Origin: Pseudopithomyces maydicus
Taxonomy: Eukaryota; Ascomycota; Dothideomycetes; Pleosporales; Didymosphaeriaceae
DNA length: 64,000 nt
NCBI GenBank assembly: GCA_026873275.1
Contig: JANTUC010000005.1
Location: 1,364,001-1,428,000 of the forward strand
Direction of reading: 5' to 3'
Below, piece after piece: positions 34,161-46,035 of the stretch (position 1 is the first letter of the stretch; every line of letters begins with the position of its first letter). A program made the position numbers and the translations under genes. The notes beneath the pieces are model-generated. The model saw only the letters and a list, made by a program, of their open reading frames with translations. It searched no databases and was not told where the DNA came from.

Positions 34161-35850
34161 AGAAGGCGAGAATTTACATTCAAAGACTACTTTCATGTCT
34201 ACCTCAGGGTAATACGACGAATGAGCACACCGGTCTATCCCTATCACATTTGTCTTTAATTCCTGGGGAAAAAGTGCTCTACACGTCCATTCTGGTGATG
34301 CAACCATGCATGATATCCTGCAGCTCGAGTTGACGGCTTCAAAACAATGCCTCCTTGAGCAATATATGGTTCATTGGGCCAAGCAAAGTTTACGTATAAG
34401 CTGGGTCTCACCCAAATTTCTATTGTATTCCTCTGTGCCCACATCAATTACATTCACCATCTCATGTTTGGCCAATCGTTTGGTGCTTCTCATTGTCGAA
34501 TCCTTTGCGTCTGGTTTGCCTTTGGCTGGAGTCGGCATGACCTGTATAGGTCCTTGCGACGTTAATCGAAAGACATATACTGCGTTAGGAAACATGGTAG
34601 CTCGAATTCGGAGCAGACGATTGTTTGTTCTCCGCCTAGCAAACGATGCCCCCAGAACCATGCCTACAGCGAAGCGGCACAGATCCTGCGAAGCACGAGC
34701 TTGCTGTACCCTCATCATCACCAACACGACATTCCAACTGTCCCGAATGTCCCGCCACAAATGTACATCCCTGCTTTTTACGGCGGTCTGTGGAGAGCAT
34801 GTTGCGTCCAGAATGCTCAGCGCGAGTGGCTTTGGATTGAAACCGGATCCTCAGCAGGTCTCATACCGTTTTTTCCAGTTCTGCAATATTCTTGTATTTT
34901 TGGCCTTCATATGTCCTGTCCCAAGCCGACATGAGGCTGGCCCTGCTGTTCTCGTCTTCGTCGTCCGCTTCCTCCGCTTCAAATGTTGGTGTTACACATC
35001 GTGGAACCGCGTGGCGTCAATCGACGGAGAAGGAGGAGATTCCAGTCATCGATTGTAATATGACTCCTGTGTCAAGGAGTTGCGGCTCATCGTAGCAATG
35101 AGAGTGGCGGTTGCCTTTAACCCTACAACGCCCAGTGGTAAAACATGGTCCGTGCGTCATATCATCCACCAAACGCACTATGTCCTACGAAACCTGTAAT
35201 TTCTGGACATATGTATCTTGAAAGGGTTTCAGAAAAGACGAAAGCCTCTTAGAACTGGTCACTATGAGGCAGTACCCGACGTTGAGACTTTTCACGCCGT
35301 GCTGCATATTTTACTCTGCTACCCTAGAGCCATATCTGGACCGCGCGGATGTATCTCTGGAAGCCGTATGCGATGCCGAACATGGAACTGAGCTATTCCA
35401 GAATGTCTAGAGACATCTGACAGCTTCGGTGCCCCCGTGTATTGGTGCTGATTCTGTACTGATGGCGTCCTCTTTCCGTTGCATGCAGATGCAAGTTGCA
35501 GAGCCATCTACTAGGAGCACATGTGTCTGATGCGTGTCTGTCTATCGGTTACTAAACTGTTTGCATACGTTTCTGCATTCTGAAGAGCACATACGCTCCC
35601 AAATATGCCCGCATCCGTGGTCCTTGTTCACCCACGCTACCACGGTAACCAGGAAGTGACGAAGTGAAACTCACCTGCACGCCGTCCAGTAAGTATTCCC
35701 AATCAAATACAACCACAAAAAAGACCAGAAACCCATAACCCTGTAATTGCTGCCCATTATATACTTCTTGTTTAGGGATTACTTTCGCCAAGTACTGTGC
35801 AGCCCCACACAGTACCTCTGGCTTAGTGGATACATACTAACAGTGTTCAG

Positions 35851-35926
35851 GTCTAGGCGCCGAGTTCGAACCCCTTTGAAATCCGCGCCTTTTCTCCTTT
35901 TTTTGGCAAATTTATGGCGCCTAGAC
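35851..35926 (+). repeat. 11-bp inverted repeat around a B-box-like sequence
   Basis: GTCTAGGCGCC (35851-35861) and its perfect complement GGCGCCTAGAC (35916-35926) are separated by 54 bp. Directly after the left arm is GAGTTCGAACCCC, close to a Pol III B box, and about 30 bp upstream is TGGCTTAGTGG, a good A-box match. A run of seven T follows at 35898-35904. GGTCTAGGCGCC and the B-box region both resemble pieces of tRNA-Leu. It could be a tRNA-derived remnant. Confidence 0.5.
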
Positions 35927-36394
35927 TTTTGAACCAGCGGTTTCCTTCCCCACACGGGGTTGACATCAATTATGACAGGGAGGCCAACGATGGCACCTCT
36001 CAGCTATCTAATTTTTGCGTTTTCGCATTTTTGCAAGACACGACGGCGTTATTAGCAGCGTGTCCGCATGTCAAATGTTCTGACCGGATATACCAAAAAG
36101 CAAAAAGAACAACATTCTGACCGCAGGGCCTAATCGACAGCAAGCGGAGATTGATCGTATCCCTATTCCGACATAATGGCTTCCAAAAACGTCATTTTCG
36201 AGCGGAATTTCAGTTCCAAACTTCCAGCTGCATTTTTTGCTTTGTCAGTAACTGGAATACTGCTTTCGGCAACAACCATCCCGCAGATTTATCCACGACC
36301 TTGGAAGCCCACGGCGGGTTTCAGGGCAATACCTTGTGTAGAGGCACTTCCACTTGGCCTCCTATACTGGAGTCTCTCCAGCACTATTTTTGAA

Positions 36395-36750
36395 TCGCCC
36401 AAAGCTTCCCTAGTAACAGGGAAATTTACCCAGAGCTTCCCTAGTAATATGCCCAACTCGTCCAAAGCTTGTCAGCAACATGTTCAGACTGGAGACGTAC
36501 GAAGCCTCTCTCTAGCATTTCCAAGTCATCTAAAGAAGCTTGGCTAGTATGATGGTCACACAAGGCTTCCCTGTGAACATATCTAAGTCGACCTAAGTGT
36601 CCCAGCTGAAATCCGCAATTTGCCCAAGGCTTTCTACCAATTTATCCAACCTGGCGACATCCAAAGCTTCCCAGCACTATTTCCGGCTTGCCTAGAGTTT
36701 TCCTAGTAAGAACATGTCAAGCTCTTTCAACGCTTTTCTGGAGGCATGTC
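36395..36750 (+). repeat. Degenerate minisatellite, AAGCTTCCCTAGTAA type
   Basis: Variants of AAAGCTTCCCTAGTAA recur at irregular spacing of about 30 bp (examples near 36401, 36435, 36467, 36565, 36662 and 36700). They are linked by similar CATGTCCAACTCG-like spacers. Not coding. Confidence 0.6.
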
Positions 36751-38031
36751 CAGCTACGACAAACTTGAAAAAAACGTATACCAATATCTCCACTTTACAC
36801 CACAAATGCCTTGGCATTATATGGCACATATTTCCACAAGATACCACTGGCAGGTAGACCGACTATATCCGCTAGATGTCTTTCCAGTCTCTCCTAAATA
36901 TTCTTCCTCTTCTCTCACGCATGTTTCAGCCTCCTCTCTCGGTGTATCTTCCAACCAAGCAATAAAACCCAATGACCCAGGCGTAACAAAGACCATCGAA
37001 GTTCTACTTCACAGGTAGAACACAGTGAGATGTATGTATATACATACGTTAACTCTCTCTTCATAATCATATCAAGGTCTGTGGGGGAAGTTCAGTGAGA
37101 GACAGGGTCTGCGGGCAAAGAGCAGAAAAGATAGTCTGATGGACAAAGTTCACACATGACCTAGAGGTCGCCAGACGTAATGGTCCGTGGTGAGAGAAGT
37201 CTGAGTGATATGGTGAGGAGAACTTGGAGGAATCGAGATGAGGGTGGATGGGTGCGTGGGAAAATGACTGACCGAAGCCTCGACGGGGAAATGGTGGAAC
37301 ACATATCGGAGTGAACTCCTTTCCAGCAGGTACCCCACCACACCTAGCTTTCCATGTTTCCCGGAACCCATCTACACACCGGGCCGAGAGAAACCTACTC
37401 TTCGCATGGGCATCCTATTACAACACGTCCGTGTTGACCAAGAACAACATGGAAGTCAGCACCACCAATATCATCACCACCTCCACCTCGCAATAGCAAA
37501 GAGAAAAAGATCAGCGCATTGGCATGAAGGTGCCTTGACATTTCCCTATGTTCTACGGAGAACCTATTTCCATATTCGAAGAAAAGAAAAAACACAACAC
37601 CATGTTCCAGCCAGCTATCTTGTCTCCAGGATTCATCCATCTATCCCCTTAAAAGGGGAAGATACCATCCACTGCTCATTGCAATGCGAAGAGCGACGAA
37701 TCTGAAACGAGAAACCACTGAGGGTTGAAGAAGAAAGAAAGAAAGAAAGAAAGAGAGAAAAGAAAGATTGTTCGTTCACGCCCGTGAACTCATTAAATCG
37801 TAGCACATGCTGGGTATATGTCATATTTTGCGACAGCGTCGTGTCAGGTACCGGAACGCAACAACAAAGAAAGCCTTGCACGATCAGTGAATTAGATCGA
37901 GAGTCCCCTATTCGAAACAAGTCGCACATATTAAAGAGGGGACGAGCTTGCCCAGGGAAGAGAAAAGAGAAGAAAAGAAACAGAAGTGAAAAGACAAATG
38001 TTGCCGAAAGTGGTCAGTTGGTGACACCAAC

Positions 38032-40119
38032 TTACTCCTTCTTGTGAAGGTGACCGTTGGTGTAGTAGACGTGCGACATATTGGCGTCAGTCGCAGTGTA
38101 GGTGGCGTCACCGAAACCGTAAAGCGGGATCGGCATATTGTGGCCAAGAGCCGTGAGAACCGGGCGCTCGATCGGACCGGGAACCGCACGGATAAGGCCT
38201 GGCTGCGGATTACCAATATATCCCTTCACAATGCAGAGAGGGATGTTGTCGAAGGCCACCATGCCAGACTGGGCCGGGCCGAACTGCTCAAAGTACTTGG
38301 TCTCGGCTTCGTGCTTCTGGATGTCCGAGTACACGTTGAAGTTAGGCGGAGTGCCATACTGGTTGTACATGTGTACCATGTCGCGAGGAGTGCCGCGATC
38401 ATACGCACTAGCATGGGTACGGTCGACAGGCTGGTGGATGGCACCGGTCGGAGGGAACAGACCTACGGTGCGAGCGCTATCGATGGAGCGCTGGAACTTA
38501 GACCAGTTGTCGGGGTCCGGGAACTTGATCTCAACACCAGTCTTGCGAATGTTCTGAACGATCCAGGCCTCTTCCTTGGTGATGAAGAGGCGAGGGCGGC
38601 AGTATGGGGTCTGCTGCATGACCGATGAGTTACGGAACTTCTGGACAAGTGCCTCACGTCCTTGGATGGTGGCATAGGACAACTCGGCGTTCTTGGTGGA
38701 GCGATAGCCGGGCCAGCCACGACCCTCGACATGCTTGAGCATGAGAAGCATACCTTGAATGTCGCAGAAGTTGATGAAGGCATAACCAACATTGTGTCCG
38801 GACTTGAAGTCAATGCGCAAATAGATGAAGTCGTAAGTGCCGAAGCAGATACGATCAAGAAGCGCCTTCAGGGTCATCTGGGAAGACAGTCAGTACAACG
38901 GAGGCTTCAAACAAAGTCAAGGTCGACTTACCCAATCAAGCTTGTTCGGGATGTTACGCAACATAATGGTAGTGCGAACATCAGCACCGCTCTCAATGCG
39001 ACCCTTGTCGACACGGTTATGCAAAAGTTGAGGATCGCTAGGCTGGTTGACGGACTGCATGGGGGGTTCGCCTCAGTGTGGCGGAAGTCGACAAGACGGC
39101 CTTTGTCATCCTTGCGAGGGTTGTGACGGTGAGGTGAGTTCTGAGGACGAGGACCATTCCAGTTGTCAGCAGAGTGGATGGTCCACATCCAAAGGCCCTG
39201 GGAGTTGTTAGCATGCAACCAACATCTCAGCAAACACGTTACTTACATTGTCGCACTGGCGCTCCATTGGCTCGTCACACAGGCTAGCACGAGCACGGTT
39301 CGCGACTTCAACTGAAAAGTACTCGAAACGAAACACAAACTCCGAGGCTGTCTCGTCATTGGACACATTGACAAAGTCTCGGATGGCACCAAAACGAGAT
39401 AAGGCGGCCTCGAGCTCGTCGTGCATGAGGCGAAGATCGTTCAAGGTGAACTGGATCTGAAGAGCAGGGATAACAGGACTAGCGCGCACGAAAATGCGAA
39501 GCTGGCCCTCGAACTCATCCATGGCTGCCGTGTCCTGAGACTTGGCAAGAGCGAAGGCGTAGCCGTCGACGTAGACGCAGCGGAATTGGTGCTGCTCCAA
39601 GATGAGCTTGCCGGCACCTGCGTCCTGAAGGTTGTCGAAGCGAAGGTAGATACCCCGGCTATAGATGGGGACGCAAGTGTTGAAGACGACATACTGTTAA
39701 AGAGTTAGCGGCTGCAGCGGTGAAGTGAGGTGAATGCAACTTACCTCTTTCATTTTCTCTTGGACCTTGGCGAGCTCGGTCTCATGGTCGCTGCCAGCGT
39801 CGACCGTGCTAGCCCCATCAGGCATGCGCTTCACGAAGACATAGCGGGAGATGAAGTCCTCGCTGGAGCCATCGATCTCGTTGACAAAGACAGGATGGTC
39901 GTGGGGAAGAGGATTCAAGTCTTCGTAGGCGACGTGACGAATGGTCTGGAGCTCAACAATAGGCTTCTTACCAGCGGCCTTGGAAGACTCAGCAACCACG
40001 GGAATCTCGCCCTTGCGCACAGCCTCGGGAGTGTAAAGGGTGTGCTCGGTGCCGGTGAGGGGCGACGAAGGCGGGCCGCCAACAACCGAGGAGGAAGGGA
40101 GTGACTGAGAACGGGACAT
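38032..40119 (-). CDS. Mei2-like RNA-binding protein (one-base frameshift in exon 3)
   Basis: Mei2-family proteins bind RNA and drive entry into meiosis in fission yeast; filamentous-fungal members are less studied. The C-terminal RRM characteristic of the family is plain: VRTTIMLRNIPNKLDW ends exon 3, and exon 4 continues GTYDFIYLRIDF, NVGYAFINF, YATIQGREALVQKFRNSSVM. Exon 2 (SRGIYLRFDNL, QIQFTLNDLRL) probably holds degenerate N-terminal RRMs. Exons: 40119-39745, 39693-39247, 39197-38932 and 38877-38032. All three introns (49-54 bp) have GTAAGT donors and fall between codons; the first two have CTAAC branch points. Exon 3 is 266 bp, one short of a multiple of three, and the frame breaks at the G6 run 39061-39066 (plus strand). 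Corrected length is 644 residues. Confidence 0.92.
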
Positions 40120-43100
40120 GATGTCACAAGGAGGAGTTGATGTTGAGGAAGTTGTAAAAGTGTGCAAGGTACAAGAGATGGGATGCGGTACAAGTAGGAG
40201 ATGGCAAGTGACAAAGTCAGACCAAGCTTGATGTGAAGAAAGAGTCGGATGATGGAAAAGGAAGCAGGGGTTAGGAAGAAAGAGAGCGACGAGGAGAAGA
40301 AGCCAGGGCTCTTATAGAGGAGAGGGGCCCCAGGCCCTTTTCGGACGCGTGATCCGGACCTTCTTCGCCAGCCGACCTTGATGGCCCCTGCACTCGCGGT
40401 GAACAGAAGGGTTCGGTGAGTGATGAGGTGTGACGAGGGATGCTCCAGGGAGTACCGATGAGGGCTACTACCTTCCCCCGGCTCTATCTCGACTTACAAG
40501 GCGAAATTGAAAACGAAAAGAGTGCCATTGGAAAGCCACTGTCGAGCTGTCACTCGGTACGAAATTTTGGACCAAGTCAATCATTCTGGTGGTTGTGCAT
40601 CCCCGTTGCAACATCTCTCACAGCTTTGGCATCTACTCGAGCAGCCTTCACAGTGTCCTAGAGTGACCCCACTAGCGGCTCCCGGGCTCCTGGACCGTCA
40701 CCGAAAAGGGGCAAGTGGGGGTTCTCGGTGGGAGATCCCGTGAACAAGGTCGCTATCAGGAGGCTCTGATTGGTGCGTTGCCTGAAAGATGGGAGTTGCC
40801 GACGAAAGTCACGTCATGCCCATAGGAGGCGCTAGTCCTGTCTGGGGACTGGGAGGAGGCTGCGGAAGGAGCCTCTCAGGCGTGTGAGAAGAGCAGAGAA
40901 ATTCGGAGAAGGCCATCGATTCATCTGGGGGTGGAGGAGTGAATGAATGCCTGGCTGCAGCCCTGGAGCCCCGGGTAGCCCGTGAGGTGTTCCCCAAAAG
41001 ATGCTGGCGGGCAACCGGAGCAGCATGATGGTAGGATGGCCATGGAAAGTGCAACCAGGGCCTAGAGGCAACCACGAACCTCACATGTTGGATGCATGTG
41101 AAATATTAGCAGAGAAATCGAAGAGGCCTGCTATCGGTGCTTTCAGAGCTCTGCTACGAGTATCCTCGATGCCAGAGTTGGCGCCCAATCTTTGCCATTG
41201 AGTGAGGAGAGGCAAGCGCGGAACCATGCTCGGATTTTCGAAACCAAACCGTGTATGAGGGTGCAGATGACGCTCGAGCATGAACAATTCCTCCTTCGTG
41301 AAGCTGCAGGCAATTCGAGAGTTTCAATCTCCAGTCTCTGACACACTGTGTCGTGAGAGCTGCTTCTTCCGCTAGCAGCTTGCTCTGGTTACCATTTGGA
41401 CACTGTGCATCCTCCTGAACGGAAGCTCGATGTGCAAGAAAACAGCATCAGAACAGAGAGAAAATCGGAGTTTATGTAGCTGTCTTGCGTCATACCCTAG
41501 TGCATTTTCATCCCAAGTAAGAGAAAACGAATACTGTGGTACAGAGATCCAATTCCACAGTAAAAGACGGCTTGCTGCAAATCAGATAAGCTACTCCGCA
41601 AGATACACGAATCTCAAAGCACTAGGAAAGAATACAGATTCTCCAGATGCCAATTTCTCTCATTCCAGAAGCGCAGCAAAACATGCTGGAGCCACCGATC
41701 ATAACTTCAGAAATCGATTGGTCGAGCCCAGCATTCTCACCACCACGAAAACTCCCATTCTCAACTCTCGAGAACTCGAGAACTTCCAAATCGAGCACCC
41801 ATCAATACACCAAAATATCAAAAACCCCTAAACTTCCTTATGTAAGCCGATTTGCCGCCAGCGCTACATTAGCCGCCCAACCATCCCATGTCCGAGCGGC
41901 GGCGCCGACGTGTACAACCGCCCAGCTACAATACATCTTGCCATACTGCTCCTTTCCAAAAAATACTTTTCGATCGTCTGTATCTCGTGCCGGGTCGTTT
42001 TGTCACTTTCAGACGTGAGGGTCGTCAGGATCGCGCGGAATGGCAGCGTTGCAGGCACCTCGCCCTTGTATCTACCCTAAAACGACTTGTATGGCCGCAA
42101 AAATTTTCTCGATTGTGTATCGGGGTGGCATATGTCGATACCAGATGCGTTTGGTCACTTCGAAGTCTGAATGCGGTTGTACGGGGTTGTTGAGAAGGCT
42201 CAAGGATGCATCTCGGCGGAGGCGGCGGCGGGGGCGCACGGAAAATGACAATCTACGATTGGAGTTAGTATTTTCGAACCTGCTCTTTCCTTTGAAAATT
42301 TCAGATTCCGATGAAAAGGCTGGTGTGTAGCGATGTGCGGGTTGTCGGTGTCTTGCTCGCACGGAGCGGGAAAAAAACACCACGACGCGAGCGGGCGGAT
42401 GCAATGAGGCACTTCTCAGTCATCGAGAGGTGTATAAGGATTTCAAAGCTTCTACGCAACGTATTCCGCGCGTCGGCGTTCGAAGAAGAGAAGTTGTAGG
42501 GGCTCGATGCGGGTGTTCGAAACGCGTCGTACGGTCTGTTGAGCAATCGATGTCCATGGCCGGCGGACACGCTCTGGATGTATATGTCTCTGTATTTCAT
42601 GGCTCTGTGGCGCTCAGTCCTCATACTGTGCCTTTTCCCCGTTCTCTAACCCGTGTTTCGTTGAAATGGGGACGGTGTTGCAAGCACGAGCTTCGACAAG
42701 AGGTAGCAGGCAGGCATCCAAGGGCACGACATCTGGAGATGGGCCTTTCGATACGCTATCGGGGACATGCGGTGCAGTTCTCGATGCTGCCGGTTCGAAT
42801 GCGGAGATGCTCGTACTGGTCCTGGTGATGGTGTCGGTGCTCATGTTACACTAGTGTAGCACCGTGGGCGAATGCATCCAGCAAGCAAGCAACGGAGTAA
42901 GAACGGATGTCAGTAATAGCTAATGGTTATGTCTGCCTCATAATGAGTGCTCCGGTAAAGACATCCCTTGTCGGTGGAACTTTCGCACACGGGTGTGATG
43001 CTCCCTGCATTCGCGGCGCTCAGATCGAGGAATAGACAGCCGGGCCTCTCTCGAGACGCTGGACACGAGCAGACTGTCCGAAGCCGCGTGTGGGCATGTT

Positions 43101-45161
43101 CGCAACATGGCGTTGCCAGCTCAAAGTATGCAATCTTCTTCTGTCGTGGCTGGTCTTCGGCGGTGGTGACCTCGCACCAGAAGAATACAGGCTGTTGACT
43201 CTGCCTTTAAGCAGGAACTCAACTCAGTCACCGAACCTCGTGTTCGTCAGATGTTCGATCACCAGCAGCTGCTCTACAACTGTGAGCACCACAAGCGTAT
43301 AATCACACCAGTCTGCTTCTTCCACCTGACGGAGCAGAGCTACGAGTTCCCCATGATACCTCCAAGTTCGATGTACTCAACATCATGTGTACCTGCTGGC
43401 GATGGATCAAAACCTAGAGATGTTGTAGGGGACATCTGCTAGGAGGCATTCCTATAAAGAGAGAGGTGGCTCTCCACCTCCCTGCCGTACTAGCTCTATC
43501 TGAGGCTCACAATGCAAGAGTAACACCATAATTCAGCCAGTAGTAGCACCGCCGCAATCCGGCTAGTATCATTCATGGGTGGGGCACCTCAGACACAAAT
43601 ACATGCCCAAGCTGCCAGCGTAGCTGAGTAGATCGCTACTCTCTCATGTATATCTTGAACAGTCCCATTTCATTGCAGCTATGATCCCAAAACAGGAGTT
43701 CCATGTCAATCTCTGCCATAAATCCATTACAATCGCTTGGTATTACAATCATCTAGGATTCGAGTTCGAGTCCGCCTAGCATTCGGATTCGTCTGGTATC
43801 CAAATCGGCTCAGTGCCCATTATGATTTCCAATCCCTCAGCATGCCAATAATTCGAGCTTATTCCAAAAATATTTGTTCCTTGAGACTTGCAGAGTTCGA
43901 TCAACATTATGTTCAGGCGGAGATGCCGGACGCCTGGAAAGGCGGAGGAGGCGAAATCTACCCTCAGGCACGCTGCGTGGGCCGTACAGCGACTGAACGT
44001 ATGGAAAGGCGAATGTCGGTAGAAGATGAAGTGTGTCTGGAGGCACGCTGAAATCGCCGTTGACGACTCTGAACACTGGGAAAGGCGAACGTGGGGAGGA
44101 GATGGAATGTGCCCTGAGGCATGTTGCGTGGGCCGTCCAGCATGCTGGATGTATCGAGAGGCGAATACGAGGAGATAAAGCAGCCCTTGGGCATGCTGAA
44201 GATACCGTCAGGTACACTTAGTGATTGGCTATCGACTTTGCGTGGAACCTCGAGTCCGCTTTTCCGAAAAGCTTGCCGGGGCGTGATGGACACCAGGCGG
44301 TGATCAACACTCCAGTATCCGACGGAGCGAAGCACTAGGCGGTCTTTAGCATTTTGTGAGTCGCTTGGACAATCAAGGACATACGAGCTAGTATTGGCTG
44401 TCTGGACGGTTCGTCGGCATGTTGTCATTGTTGTATAACATCCCGCTGGTGTCCAAGGGAATTCTTCTCGAAATAAAAGAGCTAGGAACTTGGTGCCGCA
44501 TGGTTTCGACTTCTTCGAGAGCTGCATGTCTTTTAATACATGCAGTTGAATGTATTGCGAAAGGAAGAGAAGATGTCTTGCTGCCATTGGGTGGTGAGGC
44601 GTGTCACCACCTGTGTTACTCCACGGTGGATCGTGCACTGGAGAAAGAAGTGTGCATCTTTTGGAGGGTCATTCAAGAGAGAAAACAAGTTTACAGGCTC
44701 TTGTGAAGAGGCATCAGCGAAGACAAACCACGCCTCCCCTTTCTGTGCCTGCCTTCCTGACTTTTCATGGGAGGAACGTAGCCTGGATTGGCTCACTCAC
44801 TGAGCTCTCTGAGCCAACAATCTGCTTAGCCAATGGTCGTGGGTACTGCCCGTTCCTTCCCAAAAAACGAGCAATCTCCCACGCTAGTCAGGCCGCAATA
44901 TTAGTCTGCGGTTGCAGCTCTGGCCCAAAACACCACAAAACACCATACACATTCTAGCGTAAGTCTTTGTTTTTCGCTCTAAAACGCCGGCATGCTATCA
45001 GCATACTGCATGGGACTATACGCCAGCAATTATACTTCTTACCGCAGCGAGCTGCAGCTCCTATGCCGACGGAGTAGCCCCAGACTCCGATTTCAACGCA
45101 GCTAACAGTCTACAGTACAACAACATTACCACCCCCGCGTAGCATAGCTACGCCAAATATC
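40120..45161. other. Gene-free stretch
   Basis: The first several hundred bases are the upstream region of the Mei2-like gene. Beyond that I see only short overlapping frames on both strands. The 76-bp tandem repeat at 43936-44220 is the one structured element found. Confidence 0.55.
43936..44220 (-). repeat. 76-bp tandem repeat, about four units, coding-like on the minus strand
   Basis: Units begin with (G)GAAAGGCGAA at 43936, 44003, 44079 and 44155 (spacing 67, 76 and 76). Each goes on to a G/A-rich segment and then GGCACGCTG or GGCATGTTG. On the minus strand the units translate to similar peptides (HLLPTFAFPSVQS and HLLPTFAFPYVQS), but in different frames because 76 is not a multiple of three. 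Confidence 0.8.
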
Positions 45162-45237
45162 GTAAGTCTGCTCCCCACGAGAGAACACAAGGGCTTTTTC
45201 GTATGCTGCTCTCGACTTTCTTACTCACACGCGACAG
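45162..45237 (+). other. Probable 5'-leader intron of the 45.2 kb gene
   Basis: GTAAGTCTGC at 45162 and CACACGCGACAG ending at 45237, directly before the ATG, form a plausible 76-bp intron. Another GTAAGT at 44959 may belong to a further leader intron. Confidence 0.5.
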
Positions 45238-45644
45238 ATGTCTACCACCGACAGCGTCGACCCCCTCGGCGAGCTCATCGAGCTCCGAGTCACAATCTTC
45301 CTGGCGTTTGTCGAGAGGGACAACGCCTTTGGTATGGAGCTCGTCGAGGGGCTCGATGCAGTCCCCAAGGGAGTGGATTTCCCTTGGGTGTATACCGATC
45401 CCGGCAGTGTGGCCGCACTGCTGGACGCCATCGCCAAGGTGCGCGAGGGGCTGGCCACCCTGTCGAGAGACGAGCTTCGGCGCAGAGTGGTAAGTTGCTT
45501 GGATAGACTTGAAGGTTTGTGCTGATAGCGATATAGCGCCAGATCAGGGAGTGCGTCGAGGGCTGGGAGGGAGGAGAGGCGAGGCGGCGACAGTACGTGT
45601 GGGTGGAGAGGTGGGAGGAGGGGAGTGGAGAGGAGGAGGGATGA
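45238..45644 (+). CDS. Small two-exon protein of unknown function
   Basis: I do not recognise the family. Exon 1 is 45238-45489 (84 codons). A 47-bp intron, 45490-45536, has a GTAAGT donor and an ATAG acceptor and falls between codons. Exon 2 is 45537-45644. The product has 119 residues: MSTTDSVDPLGELIELRVTI, FLAFVERDNAFG, a predicted helix from SVAALLDAIAKVREGLATL through ELRRR, then RQIRECVEGWEG and a Trp/Glu/Arg-rich tail. It is probably soluble and mostly helical, with no signal peptide. The probable intron directly before the ATG supports a real transcript. The gene converges with the membrane-protein gene to its right. Confidence 0.6.
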
Positions 45645-46035
45645 GGAGATGGGGGAGGGGGTGTAGGTGGGAGGAGAGGGGACAGTGGAGAGATAAGGGA
45701 GGGGGAGGGAGGGAGGGAGGAAGATGAGTGCCCGCAGCGGCTGATTGTTCGGTAGGTAGATTGATGAGAATTTTCTGCATTTCCAAGTACCTCTCTTCTG
45801 CAATCACTATGAAAAATTCCAATTTGTTGGATAGGCGCAGAGACAAGACAGTTTTTGCATCTAAGATAGTTTCCTTTTACAGCTGCTTTAGCAAGCTCTG
45901 TATCCTTACTTTCCGTTCGTTGGGGCCAACATACGATGTAATCATTCCCTATGCATTCGTTGGCATTTATTCACCGGAATTCTCTCCATAGGTTGCAGTA
46001 AAAAGTCTATCTTCTATTTGTAATACTCCTTTCTA
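45645..46035. other. Intergenic stretch between convergent genes
   Basis: A G/GA-rich low-complexity tract (45600-45725) is followed by AT-richer sequence. This is the shared 3' flank of the 45.2 kb gene and the membrane-protein gene. Confidence 0.7.

Larger units (their letters stand above)
30145..34560 (+). repeat. Family of short dispersed repeats (TTTGGCTGGAGTCGG core)
   Basis: Five copies of a block of about 30-45 bp with core TTGCCTTTGGCTGGAGTCGG followed by AATGACCTGT. They begin near 30151, 31135, 33928, 34060 and 34514, all on the plus strand. All translate in one frame to variants of LPLAGVGMTC. Copies 3 and 4 belong to the tandem repeat at 33878-34150. This suggests remnants of one decayed element, possibly once coding. 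The rest of the interval has no recognisable gene. Confidence 0.7.
34561..38031. other. Gene-free stretch
   Basis: No gene recognised. It holds the hairpin at 35851-35926 and the degenerate minisatellite at 36395-36750. Near 37730-37760 there is a GAAA tetramer tract, probably within the 3' flank of the Mei2-like gene. Confidence 0.55.

Noticed and set aside
34306..35058. 250-codon plus-strand frame
   Set aside because: It includes one of the dispersed LPLAGVGM repeats and otherwise has no family resemblance or coding bias that I can see.
39055..39246. One long intron in the Mei2-like gene instead of a frameshift
   Set aside because: It would keep the frame, but the 49-bp intron within it has a canonical donor, branch point and acceptor, and the skipped sequence looks coding.
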